A model generated the notes under the pieces. It was not told where the DNA came from. It made no database searches and saw only the letters and a list, made by a program, of their open reading frames with translations. Made by a program: the position numbers and the translations under genes. 64,000 bases of DNA. It comes from Charina bottae (lineage: Eukaryota > Chordata > Lepidosauria > Squamata > Charinaidae). Below are positions 10,530-22,712 of this stretch, one piece after another (position 1 is the first letter of the stretch; each line of letters opens with the position of its first letter). The stretch lies in assembly GCA_023362775.1 (NCBI GenBank), contig JALMGJ010000005.1, positions 62,687,463 through 62,751,462 of the forward strand, written 5' to 3'.

Positions 10530-12450
10530 GTTCTTTGGAATGACATGTCTGAAAAGTCAACTGGTGAGTGTATCTTTATTCCTGAACAAAAGAAAAATTC
10601 TCTAATTTTAAGAACTTAAAGAACTTGAAATAAATAGCAAAAAGCTAAACAAGATTTTGAGCTAAGAAAGTTATAAATAAATTAAGGGTCCAGACAAATT
10701 TGGAATATTGGAACTTTTACTATAATATTTTGGAATTAACTATATAAAATAAATAGCATTTCATGAGAACCAGAATTATTTTGACTACTGCAAGTCATAA
10801 CAGAGATGAGAGACCTTATGATTTAAATTGGACACTAGAGGGACTAAAGTCCAGGCAAAAAAGAAAAACAACAACTTGCCTTTAGGGTTGGGATTTACAA
10901 AATTACACAAAATCTATAACATTTGAAATGTTAAAGATCTTTGAAGAATGGGGCCAGAAATTAGTAGCCACAATATCAACATTATCAGTAATATGGAGAC
11001 AAATAAATGCTTTGATTTATTTTGAGGTGGGATAAAAATTAAGACTAAGTATGTGGATTGATTTTAAGGCTCCATGATTTTATTTTTCTGTAATAATTTA
11101 AAGTTTCTTGAAATGATTTAAAGTTTGTTTTTAAGGTTTATTCTATTTTTTTCTAATGATTTAAAGTTTGATTTTTAAGGTTTAATGGGGTAAGATTTTA
11201 GCATTAAGTATAAAAGTAGATAATTTTAATGTTATTTTTTTTAAAAAGATTATAGTAATTTGATTGTTAACATAGTGGCCAGAAATATATAGAATAGTGA
11301 TAGGAGGGAAACATTTTATAAATAAGTTTATATGGGGGGAGGGGGAGAAGTTGATTTGAAGGTTTATATATTTGTTTATTTATATATATATATATATATA
11401 TAAGGGGAAGAATCATTTGCTTTTATTGATTTACATAATGTCCATGGAATGTTTTATAGAAATAATGTGATTTTGGTTAAATTTTGCAATATAAGAATTG
11501 CAATATATTTTTGTTGTTGAAAGTCGGAAGTCACTTCTTATGTAATCTTTAAAAAAAATATTGTGTTTTTCATTTTCTTTTTTCTTTTTTTGTGTTTTTT
11601 ATTTTATATTGTAGTTTTTATCTATACTCTAACCTTAATAAAATTCTTTAAAAAAACAATATCAGTAACAATGTCTGCTTCTATGTATAGACTATGTCTA
11701 AAAGATGTTAATGAAGGAATGATAGATGTGAAACAAATTTTGCTTGATGCAGAAATAGAGGAATCATAAATATTGGATTAAAAATGTGGATTAAAAAATA
11801 GACAAGGCATTCAAATTGGAAATACAAATGACAGGAAAAAGTGTGGATTACAAGATAGAGAAGAGCCAAGAGAACAACCCTCATTAGGACTTTTTACTGG
11901 ATACACAAAATAAGTTGGTTACTTTGACAATCAAAGGGGAAGTACAAAAGACAAAACAAGACAATGACCTGGATAATGACTTTCCATTGGATTTACAAAA
12001 GAGGTCTGCTAAAGCCTCAAATAAGTCTTTGTGATGGGAAAAAGAAAGACAGCATCTGAATGAATTAAATATCAAGTTTGTTAGAAGTAAAAGAAAGGAA
12101 TATAAAGGTGGTTTCTTTGATCAAGGTTAAAACAACACATGTTTTTATAAAGCTCAGATAACCCCTTATGGACTTTTTGCTGACACCAAAAAAAGTTGAT
12201 GATTTATGGTTTTACGTATAGAAGGGATGGGTTATGGGAAGAAGAAATACTTGTTTGTAACTTTATAGGGGGTGATGAGTTATCAAATTTGTTTTTACTT
12301 GTGATGGAGACTGGAAGGCACTTCTTTACATATTTCTTTTTCTTTATTCTACTTTCCTTTTTTCTACTTTCCTTTTTCTTTCTTTGCACATTTTATTTTT
12401 TCTCTCTCTTTTCTGAATTTAATTTGTATTTGCTTTTGCTATTCTAAAAA
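10530..12450 (+). repeat. L1-derived noncoding sequence
   Basis: The segment ending near 11656 ('...gttttttattttatattgtag...aataaaattctttaaaaaaac') resembles the reverse complement of the L1-type tail at 32638-32760, suggesting an L1 3' end in plus orientation. Sequence from 11660 to 12450, including a 68-codon open stretch at 11563-11769, may be a second L1-like fragment ending in a T-rich tract. There is no recognisable protein domain. A (TA)n run lies at about 11385-11402. Assignment rests on visual similarity only. Confidence 0.4.
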
Positions 12451-12454
12451 ACCT

Positions 12455-12556
12455 TCCGCTTCCAAAAAACCTTGCCAAAAAAACTGCAGGGATTTTTCTA
12501 GGCAGTCATCAGGAATCAAGGCACACATGTGCACGCGCACGCACACACATACACAC
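12455..12556 (+). repeat. SINE tail fragment plus CA-rich run
   Basis: 'cttccaaaaaaccttgccaaaaaaactgcaggga' matches the tail of the SINE at 10100-10331, followed by an alternating cacacatgtgcacgcgcacg run. A 5'-truncated SINE copy. Confidence 0.6.
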
Positions 12557-13131
12557 TTAATACAGTTAGGTAAATGATGCAAAATATACTTTGCATTGAC
12601 TAGGATCCAAATAGACAGTTGTGTAAACAAAGTACACTTCCACTAATGCATAGGATAAATTTCCTCTCTATGTATATTGTATTTGCTCCCCTTATATATA
12701 TAGACAGTCACAAATACAGAAACATACATACAATGCCAGAATATTGCTCTGCAGGGTTGTTTGAACTTAGGATTCGTGTCTTCAGGGCACAAGATGCAGG
12801 CTCCCATTCTCTGAGAGTCCAAATCCACTCGTTTAAAAAAAATGATAAAAAATACAGTAACCCATATAATTGAATTTTATAGAGGAGAAAAATGTAATAT
12901 AACATTTAGTAAAAGAGTAAGAGTCAAAGAGTTTTACAAATCATATATGTGGAGCAGTATAGTGCCCAGAAAATTATAGGTACTTTAGGAGTAATAGCAG
13001 TAAATTACATGTTTTTTATTAGTGATTCTTTTTTAAAAAGTAATGTTTATATATTTTGAGATTTGCCTAAATATTGATGATCATCTGTATATTGTGTGGC
13101 ACCTTTGTTGATTATTTTGCTTTCTTTTCAG

Positions 13132-13233
13132 GGAAATTTTGTTGCAAGCATGACAGCTATTTTAAGACAAATGGAAGATTATCATTATGCTCATTTAATC
13201 AAGACTTTGGGGAAGATGAGAACTGATGTTGTT
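13132..13233 (+). CDS. DOCK1: DOCK1 internal exon (102 bp)
   Basis: A 34-codon exon that starts GNFVASMTAILRQ and ends GKMRTDVV, recognised as DOCK1 (DOCK180), the Rac exchange factor that works with ELMO in cell migration and engulfment of dying cells. The stretch belongs to the helical region between the lipid-binding DHR-1 and catalytic DHR-2 domains. The acceptor is a strong pyrimidine tract ending ttttcag (to 13131); the donor is GTAAGT from 13234. Both borders are phase 0, so the exon can join directly to 37484. The 'RTDVV' ending and the following exon fit DOCK1 better than DOCK2 or DOCK5 from what I recall of these proteins. One position reads L where I recall F in mammals (KTLGKM). 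Confidence 0.87.
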
Positions 13234-13850
13234 GTAAGTTTAACTTGAAATATTTTTCGCATTCTTATGACATTTCCTTTTAAAAAATATTACATGGATA
13301 AAACATTATAAAGCTGAAAATCTTTTTTCTTAGAGCCATATGACCTGACATGAAAATCAGTATATATATTCATTGTTGTTTGCCTTCCATGCCAAGAGCA
13401 AAACATGTGTCATTATCCTTACATTAAATGATGATCCTCAAGGAAAATCAAAATTTGCAAACATACTGAACCCAGTTTATAAGTCAGAGTCAAATGTATA
13501 ATGTTTCATTTTGTGTCATTAATATTTTATACATATGAATCCAACTCATAAACTAGTCATTTATGATGTATTGGACATATCATTGATGATAGTATTGGAC
13601 TGGAGTTTTATTTTATTCCACTAACAGGATCATTGTACATATGCTGCTATCTTGATGTGTATATCAGATTTCCAAAATCATTTACTTTCTTCAAGTAACT
13701 CTTATATTATTGATATAGCAGCCATTCTAACCAATATTAGTAAACATGCCTAGGTTTAAAGAGATATTTGATTATTATTAGATACAATATGTCAAGCTCC
13801 TCAAGGTTCTTTCTAATCTGTATTTCTGTTTATGTAGCACAACTTAATTA
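13234..13850. other. DOCK1 intron, nothing recognised
   Basis: Start of a 24.25 kb intron running to 37483. No element recognised in this first part. Confidence 0.5.
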
Positions 13851-13852
13851 CG

Positions 13853-14080
13853 GTATTTATTTATTTATAATTCCATTTATATCACTGCCCCATCTCCCCC
13901 GAAGGGGACTCTGGGTGGTTTACAGTCAATAATTAAAATAAGTAAAAATATAATACAATACATATACATACAAATAAATTAAAGATAAAATCCAAGAGGG
14001 AATAAAATTGTTCTTAAAAAGGCTCTATGGGACCAGCCATCCCATATGATATGGGTATGATAGAATGGAATTTATAGTCA
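13853..14080 (-). repeat. CR1/L3 LINE 3' end, minus orientation
   Basis: 'tatttatttataattcc...catctcccccgaaggggactctgggtggtttacag' is the reverse complement of the CR1/L3 terminal block. The continuation to about 14080 (including 'aaaggctctatgggaccagcc') looks like more of the same 3' UTR. Confidence 0.7.
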
Positions 14081-15529
14081 AATAAACACCTCTCTAATGT
14101 CCTGGGACTATTGTGGCCCTATAGCAAATGGATACTGTAAAGACAGACCCAAATGTATTGGCTGAGATCTATTAATTTAGGAAATGACCTGAAGTCCATA
14201 CAATGGTGCTAGATACAGATTCTGTTGCTAGGGAAGTTAGGTTCCGTGGTACAGCATTTCAGACAGTATGAGACAATAAAAATCTGTCTGCAATTAAAGG
14301 CAAAGAAGAGAAACCAGATTTCTCAATTTATTGCAGCAGTGACTCAAATATCTTCCAGTTAGAAATTTGCTTGGAAATAAATGGTTGGCCCATTTCATGA
14401 CATTCATCTCAGTTTGGCCATAGTGGTTTCCTGCTGTGGGGGGGGGGAGGGAGGGAGGAAGCTCACCTTTCAGTTTAGTAATTTAACTACAGCAAATTAG
14501 AAATATTTTTCAGCTATGCTCAGAACTATTTTAATATTGTATAATTCAAAAAGTAGTGATTACTAGGCTTCTTACACAAACAAGAACCTCATATTTAACC
14601 TATAAAGAAAATAAAAATCATGCCAAAGAGACATAAACATGGAAAATTGCTTTGGATCTTATCATGCCTCAAATTGCAGTTGTAAGGTTTATGAAACTGA
14701 TTTGTGGCATCTTTCTCTTTTGTTTCCCAGGATCAGTGTTAGGATCTGAGCTGCAAAAATACAGACAACCATAGAGTGGCAGCAAAGCGTGAGCTTTCTA
14801 TATCCATTTGCTGCCATTTTTGCAGCTCAGATTGGTTAGTGTCAATCAGTGTTTACTGAGCTTGAAAATCAATGGATTCTCTTACAGTCTTCTAAAATGT
14901 TAGTTGCAGTAGTTTTCAGAAGATATTATATGTGCTTATTTTAAATATTCCACTAGTGCAAGGTAGAGTTTCAGAGCAAAGAACAGAAATCAATTATTTT
15001 TCTTATCAACAATGCCGTTTTTATTTTTTATTTTTAATGTTAAGGCTTAAAATACGTGTGCTCAGCTCAGCTATATGACAGAGAAATTTGCAGGCCACAG
15101 TGAAGCAAATGGTTACTACTGCTTGGCAAGTACAGCTTTATCTGGAAAAAGAATATACTGCTTCAGTTTTACCATAAAAACAATATAGACACTTCAAATG
15201 AGGTAAACAATGGCACCGAGAATGCTTGCAGGAGCTAATCACATTACACCAATGCACAAGACCTGTAAAAAGTATACTGTAGCTTGCAGACAAGGCATAA
15301 GGGATGCAAAGTTGCACTATTGTAAAAGTTGTGTTAGTACTGTATTGCATGGCATTTAGTAGGATTTAAAATTTGCCACCCTCTACCTAAGCACAGCCAG
15401 TAACAGTCAGCCTTGTTTACAAGTCAGATTGCTCAAGAGTAGCACATTATACCCAAGTAAAGCATCCTGCCTCATATCCTGTCCCACACAATCAATCATT
15501 TCCCATCTGTATGGTCTGTGTTTTCTGTG
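14081..15529. other. Intronic sequence, nothing recognised
   Basis: Unstructured AT-rich sequence with a G-run and (GGGA) tract near 14437-14460. A roughly 25-bp imperfect inverted pair around 'gagctgcaaaa' (14739) and 'tttgcagctcag' (14819) could form a hairpin. Confidence 0.45.
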
Positions 15530-15832
15530 GTCTAGATCAGTGCTTCTCAAACTATCTGTAATGAAGGACCAGGGTTTATTATCTCCAATCTGTCACAGAT
15601 CAATACTTTTATAAAATATAATAAAAACAAATTATTAGAAAAATGATTTTTTTAAAAAAAAGACATACAAAAAACAAACCCATTTTTTATTATTAGATTC
15701 AGCAGACATAAGGTACATTTCTAGTTGTTGAAATGTAAAGGTACATTTCAACAAATATAATCAGGACAAACACAACATAGGAAAAAAGAAAAGAATAACA
15801 GAAACTAAACATTGTTCATTGAAAGTGCACAT

Positions 15833-15915
15833 ATTTATTTATTTATTTATAATTCAAATTTTGCCACCACCCATCTCCCCCAGAAAAGGGGGACTCTGGG
15901 CGGTTTACAATAAGA
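15833..15915 (-). repeat. CR1/L3 LINE 3' end, minus orientation
   Basis: 'tttatttatttataattcaaattttgccaccacccatctcccccag...gactctgggcggtttaca' is the reverse of the CR1/L3 terminal block; nested in the hAT element. Confidence 0.75.
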
Positions 15916-16847
15916 ACCATATTAAAGGGAAAGTGCACATATAGGCAACTAATACAAAGGACAAGTGTTACGTTCATAACTTTTTGTTGTTCTGCAGTAG
16001 TAACTAAACAAAAAGTTACAAGTGAAGTATTGAAGTAGTGATTCATCTATTAAATGCCTATATACAGTATACACTTTGAACAAACACCACATATATCAAT
16101 ATTTACAGTTTTTAAGGTGACAAATTAGCTTGCTTCTTGCTTGTAAATTTAGCTAATCTTGGATAATAATAATAGGTTGGATTGATGACAGTGCTGCTCA
16201 CAGGGGATAATGTATATCTAAACTGTTTCTCTGTTTTGTTTTAAGAACAGTCATAGTAGAGAAACTAGTCTCACAAGGTTATATTGATGAGAAGAACAGG
16301 TTTTAAAGCAATTTCAGAAATCTCAGGATATTTTAACTTTTATTATTAACTTTTAAATTAAATTAACTTTTAATTTTTAACTTTTATCCAAAATGATGCA
16401 AGTGATGCTGTATCAGTTCCAACAATTTATCCTGTAAAATTATAGTTAAATTTAAATTATATTTTCATGAAAAAAATTAGGGATAAAAATAAATAATACA
16501 CATTTTACTTCCCTAATGTAGCTAATTATGTTAAACTATAAATTTAAAAGAGGCTTGATTAAAAAATTTAAATGATTGTAACGAAACAAGTTATAAAAAT
16601 AAATGCTTACATTTTCTCAGATGTTTATATATCTTTGAGTTACAGCTGACAAACTAACCTTAAAATATCACACATTATAATGTGGTCCTACTGTGCATGA
16701 CTAGAATGCAGCTTGCACCATGTGTAAGTCACGTGCAAGTTCAACAACATCTGAACCAGTCTATATCCTGTTCAACGAGACCAGTCCACTGATCACATGC
16801 TTGGATGTCACAACTATGTCAAATTGCTATAAAATTTTCTTTTGTTG

Positions 16848-18246
16848 TTGTTTATTTGTTCAGTCGCTTCCGACTCTTCGTGACTTCATGGACCAGCCCA
16901 CGCCAGAGCTTCCTGTCGGCCGTCACCATCCCCAGCTCCCCCATGCTTGAGTCTGTCACCTCCAGAATATCATCCATCCATCTTGCCCTTGGTCGGCCCC
17001 TCTTCCTTTTGCCTTCCACTTTCCCTAGCATCAGCTTCTTCTCCAGGGTATCCTGTCTTCTCATTATGTGGCCAAAGTACTTCAGTTTTGCCTTTAATAT
17101 CATTCCCTCAAGTGAGCAGTCTGGCTTTATTTCCTGGAGTATGGACTGGTTTGATCTTCTTGCAGTCCAAGGCACTCTCAGAATTTTCCTCCAACACCAC
17201 AGTTCAAAAGCATCTATCTTCCTTCGCTCAGCCTTCCTTATGGTCCAGCTCTCACAGCCATAGGTTACTACAGGGAATAGCATTGCTTTAACTATGCGGA
17301 CCTTTGTTGTCAGTGTGATGTCTCTGCTCTTAACTATTTTATCAAGATTTGCCATTGCTCTCCTCCCAAGAAGTAGACGTCTTCTGATTTCCTGGCTGCA
17401 GTCAGCATCTGCAGTAATCTTTGCGCCTAGAAATACAAAGTCTGTCACTGCCTCCACTTTTTCTCCCTCTATTTGCCAGTTATCAATCAAGCTGGTTGCC
17501 ATAATCTTGGTTTTTTTGAGGTTTAACTGCAACCCAGCTTTTGCACTTTCTTCTTTCACCTTCGTCATAAGGCTCCTCAACTGCTCCTCGCTTTCAGCCA
17601 TCAAAGTGGTATCATCTGCATATCTGAGATTGTTAATGTTTCTTCCAGCGATTTTAACTCCAGCCTTGGATTCCTCAAGCCTAGCATGTCACATGATGTG
17701 TTCTGCGTACAGGTTGAATAGGTAGGGTGAGAGTATACAGCCCTGCCGTACTCCTTTCCCAATCTTAAACCAGTCCGTTGTTCCGTGCTCTGTTCTTACC
17801 GTTGCTACTTGGTCGTTACACAGATTCCTCAGGAGGCAGACAAGATGACTTGGTATCCCCATACCACCAAGAACTTGCCACAATTTGTTATGATTCACAC
17901 AGTCAAAGGCTTTAGAATAGTCAATAAAACAAAAATAGATGTTTTTCTGAAACTCCCTGGCTTTCTCCATTATCCAGCGGATGTTGGCAATTTGGTCTCT
18001 AGTTCCTCTGCCTTTTCTAAACCCAGCTTGTACATCTGGCAATTCTCGCTCCATGAATTGCTGGAGTCTACCTTGCAAGATCTTGAGCATTACCTTACTG
18101 GCATGTGAAATAAGTGCCACTGTTCGATAGTTTGAACATTCTTTAGTGCTTCCCTTTTTTGGTATGGGGATATAAGTTGATTTTTTCCAATCTGATGGCC
18201 ATAATTCTGGGCTTATTTTCTTGCAGACCAGTAACAAACAGTTCAT
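16848..18246 (-). pseudogene. BovB (RTE) LINE, RT domain and C-terminus, one stop codon
   Basis: On the minus strand a single reading frame runs about 465 codons from 18246 to 16852. It holds 'DWKKSTYIPIPKKGS', 'ISHASKVMLKIL', 'RGTRDQIANIRWIMEKA', 'FIDYSKAFDCVNH' (RT block with the first catalytic Asp), 'GVRQGCILSPYLFNLY' and the 'YADDT' catalytic box near 17612. The C-terminal domain follows ('[20 protein letters not shown]', '[14 protein letters not shown]', 'KSRKRLNK'). The only interruption seen is a TGA at 17689-17691, likely a decayed CGA arginine codon. The 5' endonuclease half is missing, the usual 5' truncation. BovB is the LINE family known for spread between squamates and ruminants. 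Confidence 0.92.
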
Positions 18247-18433
18247 GGACTGGCACCAGTCTGCAGACTACACTTTGAGTCACACTGGTCTAAATCATTA
18301 GGATGCAACTCGAATCTTCACAAGCAGAGAAGGCATACTGTATGTCTGCCTCACTGTTGATGCCAGGTCCTGTTTTTTGAGCAGCAGATCTAGATGCCTC
18401 ATGTTGTTCTTCTTCCTTATCTCAGGATGATTT

Positions 18434-19359
18434 ATTATATATGTATATCTATATCTATATATCTATATCTATATCTGAAGAATTTTTAACAAGATAAAAG
18501 CAATACAAATATTAGTAAAGGAACAAAGAAAATAGTGAATAAGTAAGAAAGAAAATAGAAAAGAAAAAGAAAAGAAACAGCTTCCAATCTTTTTGACAGC
18601 GGTTATAAATGCATTTATATTTTACCTTCTTTCTCTGATGTTACTTCATAATTTCCTTCTTCCATAAGCTACCCTTTCTAATCGTCAAACCCATAAATTA
18701 CAAGTTCATTTTTTTCTTTCTTCAAAAAGCAAACAAGTTAATTTTGCCGTCTCTGCTAATTCCATCATCTTCACCAACCATTCCGCCATTGTGGGTATAT
18801 CAGAGTCTTTTCTTTTTTGTGCATATAAGAGTCTTGCAGCAGTGATCATATATAAAAATAGTATTCCATGACTCATTTCTAGTTCTCTGTCCATTAATCC
18901 CAACAAGAAAAGTTCTGGTTTCAGTTGAATCTTAGTCTTTAAAATTCTTTGCATCAGTGTATGTACCTGAACACAAAATTTTCTGGCTTTTTTACAAGTC
19001 TACCAGGCATGATAAAATGACCCTTCATATTTTCCACATTTCCAACATAAATTTGAAGTACCTTTATACATTCTAGACAATTTTTCTGGAGTCATATACC
19101 AATGGTACATCATTTTATAAAACTTCTCTTTTAAGTTATAACGTGATGTAAATTTCAATCCTTTCAACCACATATTTTCCCACTGTTCCATCAGTCTGTT
19201 TTATACAAAGTTCTTAGCCCATTTTATCATATATTCTTTCACTTGATCTTCTTCCGTTTTAAATTTCAATAAAGGTTTATACATTTTAGCAATTACATGT
19301 TCATCATTTGTACATAGATCAACTTAAATTCTGTCTTCTGCTGCTCAATTCCAACTGTC
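18434..19359 (-). pseudogene. L1 LINE 3' end (ORF2 C-terminus and UTR) with 15-bp TSD
   Basis: The minus strand encodes the C-terminal part of L1 ORF2: 'MWLKGLKFT', '[20 protein letters not shown]' followed by '[16 protein letters not shown]' (a Cys/His knuckle), and then 'ITAARLLYAQKRKDSDIPTM' with a frame break between. A (TATATC)n run at 18437-18476 sits where the 3' tail should be. Identical 15-bp direct repeats, atctcaggatgattt, flank it (18419-18433 and 19360-19374), showing target-primed insertion. 5'-truncated and inactive. Confidence 0.88.
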
Positions 19360-19639
19360 ATCTCAGGATGATTTGTAAACCAGGGGTGTGACATATTTAG
19401 AACTAATGCCCTATGATAATGGTTATGGTTACCCATGGTGATTCAAATTCTCTTAGAAAAATACTATGCTTTTTCAGCTTGAAAACAATTCTCTGACAGG
19501 GTCAAGCTTGAAATTTCATTTGTGAAAATTTTCATTTGTGAAAATTTAATTGCCTATTGTGTCTGTTTACTGTAAGTATTACTTAGGAAGTTTGACATAC
19601 CAACTCTCATACTGTTGGGAAATCATTTAATTATATTAT

Positions 19640-19990
19640 TAAAAGTATTAAAGAGAACACACACAAAAAACAGAATACAGAATAAAGAAAACAAAGAAAG
19701 AAAAAGAAAAGTGCAGAAGGAAAAGATAAAAAGAAATAGAAAAAAGAAGCTTCCAATTTCCTTTTCAGAAAATATAAGTACGATTACAAAATTACCTCTT
19801 ACTCTATGATTACAAAAAAAAGTTGACTTTTTTCTATTATCCATTTTTTTTCTAATCATCAAAACCACAAATCATAAATGCATTTTTTTTCTGTTTCATG
19901 CAAAAAGTCTACAGTATTTGTTTACTATAGCATATTTCTGTAGTATTTTCCCATACCCATATAGTTCCATAAATTGAAGGTTTCTGGCAA
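19640..19990 (-). repeat. L1 3' UTR fragment, minus orientation
   Basis: Purine-rich 'aaagaaaacaaagaaagaaaaag...' then 'gcttccaatttcc' and 'ctaatcatcaaaaccacaaatca' parallel the tail of the L1 at 18434-18720 ('cttccaatctttt', 'ctaatcgtcaaacccataaatta'). Noncoding fragment. Confidence 0.6.
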
Positions 19991-20145
19991 AGAATTTTAT
20001 ATTTTTTTTTATTCCAGAGTGAGGCTTATGCTAAGTTGCTTCATATCATAGAAGTAATTTCATATATGAAATCTATAGATGCTCCATATACTTTCCAACA
20101 CTTATAATGGCCTTTCTGGGAGGATTTGCTAGATTTTCATGTCAG

Positions 20146-20854
20146 TGATGGGGTATATGCTGGCTTAAAGGGGAAAAACCGAGGCTTGAGAATAAACAGA
20201 CAAGAATGCAGCGTGTTAGGGCCAACAGTGTTTACTGTTTAGCATAGGGCAATAATGCAGATACAGTACATTATCGCAACAATGAAAAAGATGAATATAA
20301 AGGATACATCATTGTAAAAGGAAAAACAAAACAAACTTATAAGCAGAGTTCCGTGTATTGATCCCAGGGCCAGTGTTCCTGCCATGGCCTATACCCAAAG
20401 CCAGGCATAGCTCACTCTGCCCAGTCCACGGGAAGTGAACACGTGAAGAACTACATGGCTAGAAGACACTAGAAATCAAGAAGACATAGAACACCATTTT
20501 GCATGGTTGTATATTCAGTTCTTCTAGCTTTCTGATTGGCTGGAAGTTAGCTGTTACACACACTAGGCCTCAAAGCACTAGCATTGGGTGGCAGTGCTGC
20601 ATCTACGCACTGAGTTCCCCCCTTCCTTGCTCAGGGGGGGCTTGAGCATGGCTTCCCACGGAAGGATATCAGGAGACCTTGTTCCCATGCAATCTAGTCA
20701 AAACAATACACACGTGACCGTTGCTATCTTGCACCTGCACTTCACGTCACCATGAGAAGGCTGTGCTTTGTAAAAGATGCAATTTGCCAAAACACTTTTG
20801 CTTTGTAGAGAAACCCAATTTCCAATTTCATATAACCCAATAAGAAATCTGACA
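20146..20854 (-). mobile_element. Solo LTR of a copia element related to the 23.5 kb element
   Basis: A 709-bp segment flanked by the 5-bp direct repeat GTCAG (20141-20145 and 20855-20859). Its start (tgatggggtatatgctggctta) and end (aagaaatctgaca) parallel the 654-bp LTRs at 23562 (tgttggataaatg.tggctta ... gagaaatctgaca). Interior words are also shared, such as 'gtggcagtgctgcatcta', 'ctgattggctg' and 'cacacgtgac'. No internal region remains, so it is a solo LTR formed by LTR-LTR recombination. Orientation is inferred from the related element. Confidence 0.8.
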
Positions 20855-20859
20855 GTCAG

Positions 20860-22710
20860 TGCTGGACCTCCAAGCAGCCGGACACTGGGTTCTATAAGGT
20901 CTATTTGATCCCTGTAGGATACCATCAGAAATGATTGTGCAGCTGTTTAAGAGTGGAAATTATTTATGGGACAAGAAGATAAGTAAAATCTCAGACCTGC
21001 GTGTTTGAGTTTTCAGCTTCTAAGTAAGCTGCCAATTTCCTGAGAAATCTGCTTGTTAGCCCCTTCCACATTTACCTGGGTATGACTGAATGTTGTTAGT
21101 AAAGAAACCAATTACATTCAAGCCACTGTTGCCATCACCTTTTAAAGAGACTACCAGTACTCAGAAAATTTTGGTTGTAAGCTGCTCCGACTGCCTTGGG
21201 AGAAAGGCAGTGGATAAAATCATCTGTAAGGAAGTGCATGAAGCATCTAAGCAGAATACTGGAATTTGATGCTGGGCAGGGGGGAAATAATATTTTCCCC
21301 TGATGTTTGCTTGTGTCCATTTCTTCTCTCATACAGTCTATGTCTCTACCTGCTAATCTTTTGAGAAAATCAGTCACAGCTATTTCTGTTATGCTGCCCT
21401 GAGAACCTTTGTTATGGGATAGTATATAAATGCAATAGGTAAGGAAATATATAGTAAAAAGAAAATATTGTATATAGTAGAAACTGATGTTGCATATTGT
21501 GTGAATCTCAACCTTCTTATAAACTTGCTATTTTGCATTGACTGTGGTTATCATACTCGTCTGTAAATAGCATATTTAATTGGATGCCATATTGGACTGC
21601 TTTGTTATTTTTAAACACTATATATGAGGCAAAATGCACTTTATTTAAAAAATTAAATTGGAACTGATAAGAATTTGCAGAAGTCCTGTAGCTTGCATAC
21701 TCTGTAATTTTGCTTCTTTTCCAAGTCATATTTCATCTGCCAAGGTGAGATTTTTAATCTAATCCTTTGTTTTTAACCCATTTTGTCTGTTGTGTCTAGG
21801 TTTGCTTTAATTAATATAAAAGATTTATAGGCTGCCTACCTAAAGGCTCAAATTAGTCTTTGAAGCTTTTTTTAATTGAAGAGAAGGTGGTTTTTTTAAG
21901 CCTATAATGATGAAGCTGAAACAGTCCAGTCCCTTGTGCCCACCAAAATAATTGTTCTCTTTATCAAAAGCTTGCAAAGGGTTTGCCTGCTAATTTTAAG
22001 GTGTTGGTCAGGCTGAAGGAGGTGACAGTACTTCTTTAAATAATTTGTTCCCAAACACATTAAGGCAAAGCTGTGAAATCTCTGGCCGTGTTGGGTGGAT
22101 TTGGTGGAATTGCAATTAAGCTACATTCTAGGCAGTTTTTAAATGACATGGTAAATTGCAAACTAGTTAACTACATTCTGTAGCATGATTGTGTGTCATG
22201 GGAACCCAGGAAATTGGAAATATTGAGTAAACCATGGTTTAGTGAATCATGGGTAGGAAGTTATTGAGAACAATCAAATGCAGGCTTGTCACTTGCTGCC
22301 ACCAAAAGGCTGATATTTCCCATCTATATGTCAAGCCCCACATACCTGACAAACTCAAGAAGCAGGAATCACATGGATTTCAGAAAGGAATCTTTAATAC
22401 TACTCAGGGTAAAAACCAAGTTCCCAGGCAGGCTTATAGCAAGCCAATTAAGGTGGACTCTCTTCAAAACATTTCCTTTGTACAACCTCCCTTTCCTACC
22501 CACCCCCCGCTGGTTTCCCTTTCTCTTCTCACAGCCAGTGAACTCTGCCTGGTTCTCATAATCTGTTAGGCTATACTACTTTCCTGCAAGCTGAAGGTTG
22601 TCTGGAGAATGTTGAACACTCTCTAGGCTGAAAGGACTGGATGTGGAAGAGGAAGGTGAAATTAAATTCAGGCTGAATGGAATTATTGCTGGATTTCTGT
22701 ATATTGAATG
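20860..22710. other. Intronic sequence; possible conserved noncoding block
   Basis: No transposon recognised. About 21720-22100 lacks repeat features and contains AT-rich homeobox-like words (gctttaattaat, gctaattttaag) amid higher-complexity sequence, which is how conserved noncoding elements often look. Conservation cannot be assessed from one sequence. Confidence 0.3.
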
Positions 22711-22712
22711 AT

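Larger units (their letters stand above)
15538..18287. mobile_element. hAT-like transposon with nested CR1 and BovB insertions
   Basis: Left terminus 'cagtgcttctcaaactat' and right terminus (minus strand) 'cagtgtgactcaaagtgtag' are imperfect inverted repeats of the hAT 'cagtgNttctcaaact' kind. They are flanked by 8-bp direct repeats GTCTAGAT (15530-15537) and GTCTAAAT (18288-18295), matching at 7 of 8 positions. No hAT transposase frame is visible. A CR1 3' end and a 1.4-kb BovB fragment account for over half the length, so the original element was about 1.2 kb and non-autonomous. Confidence 0.7.

Noticed and set aside
16805..18108. Plus-strand open frames of 107-152 codons
   Set aside because: Antisense shadows of the minus-strand BovB RT frame.
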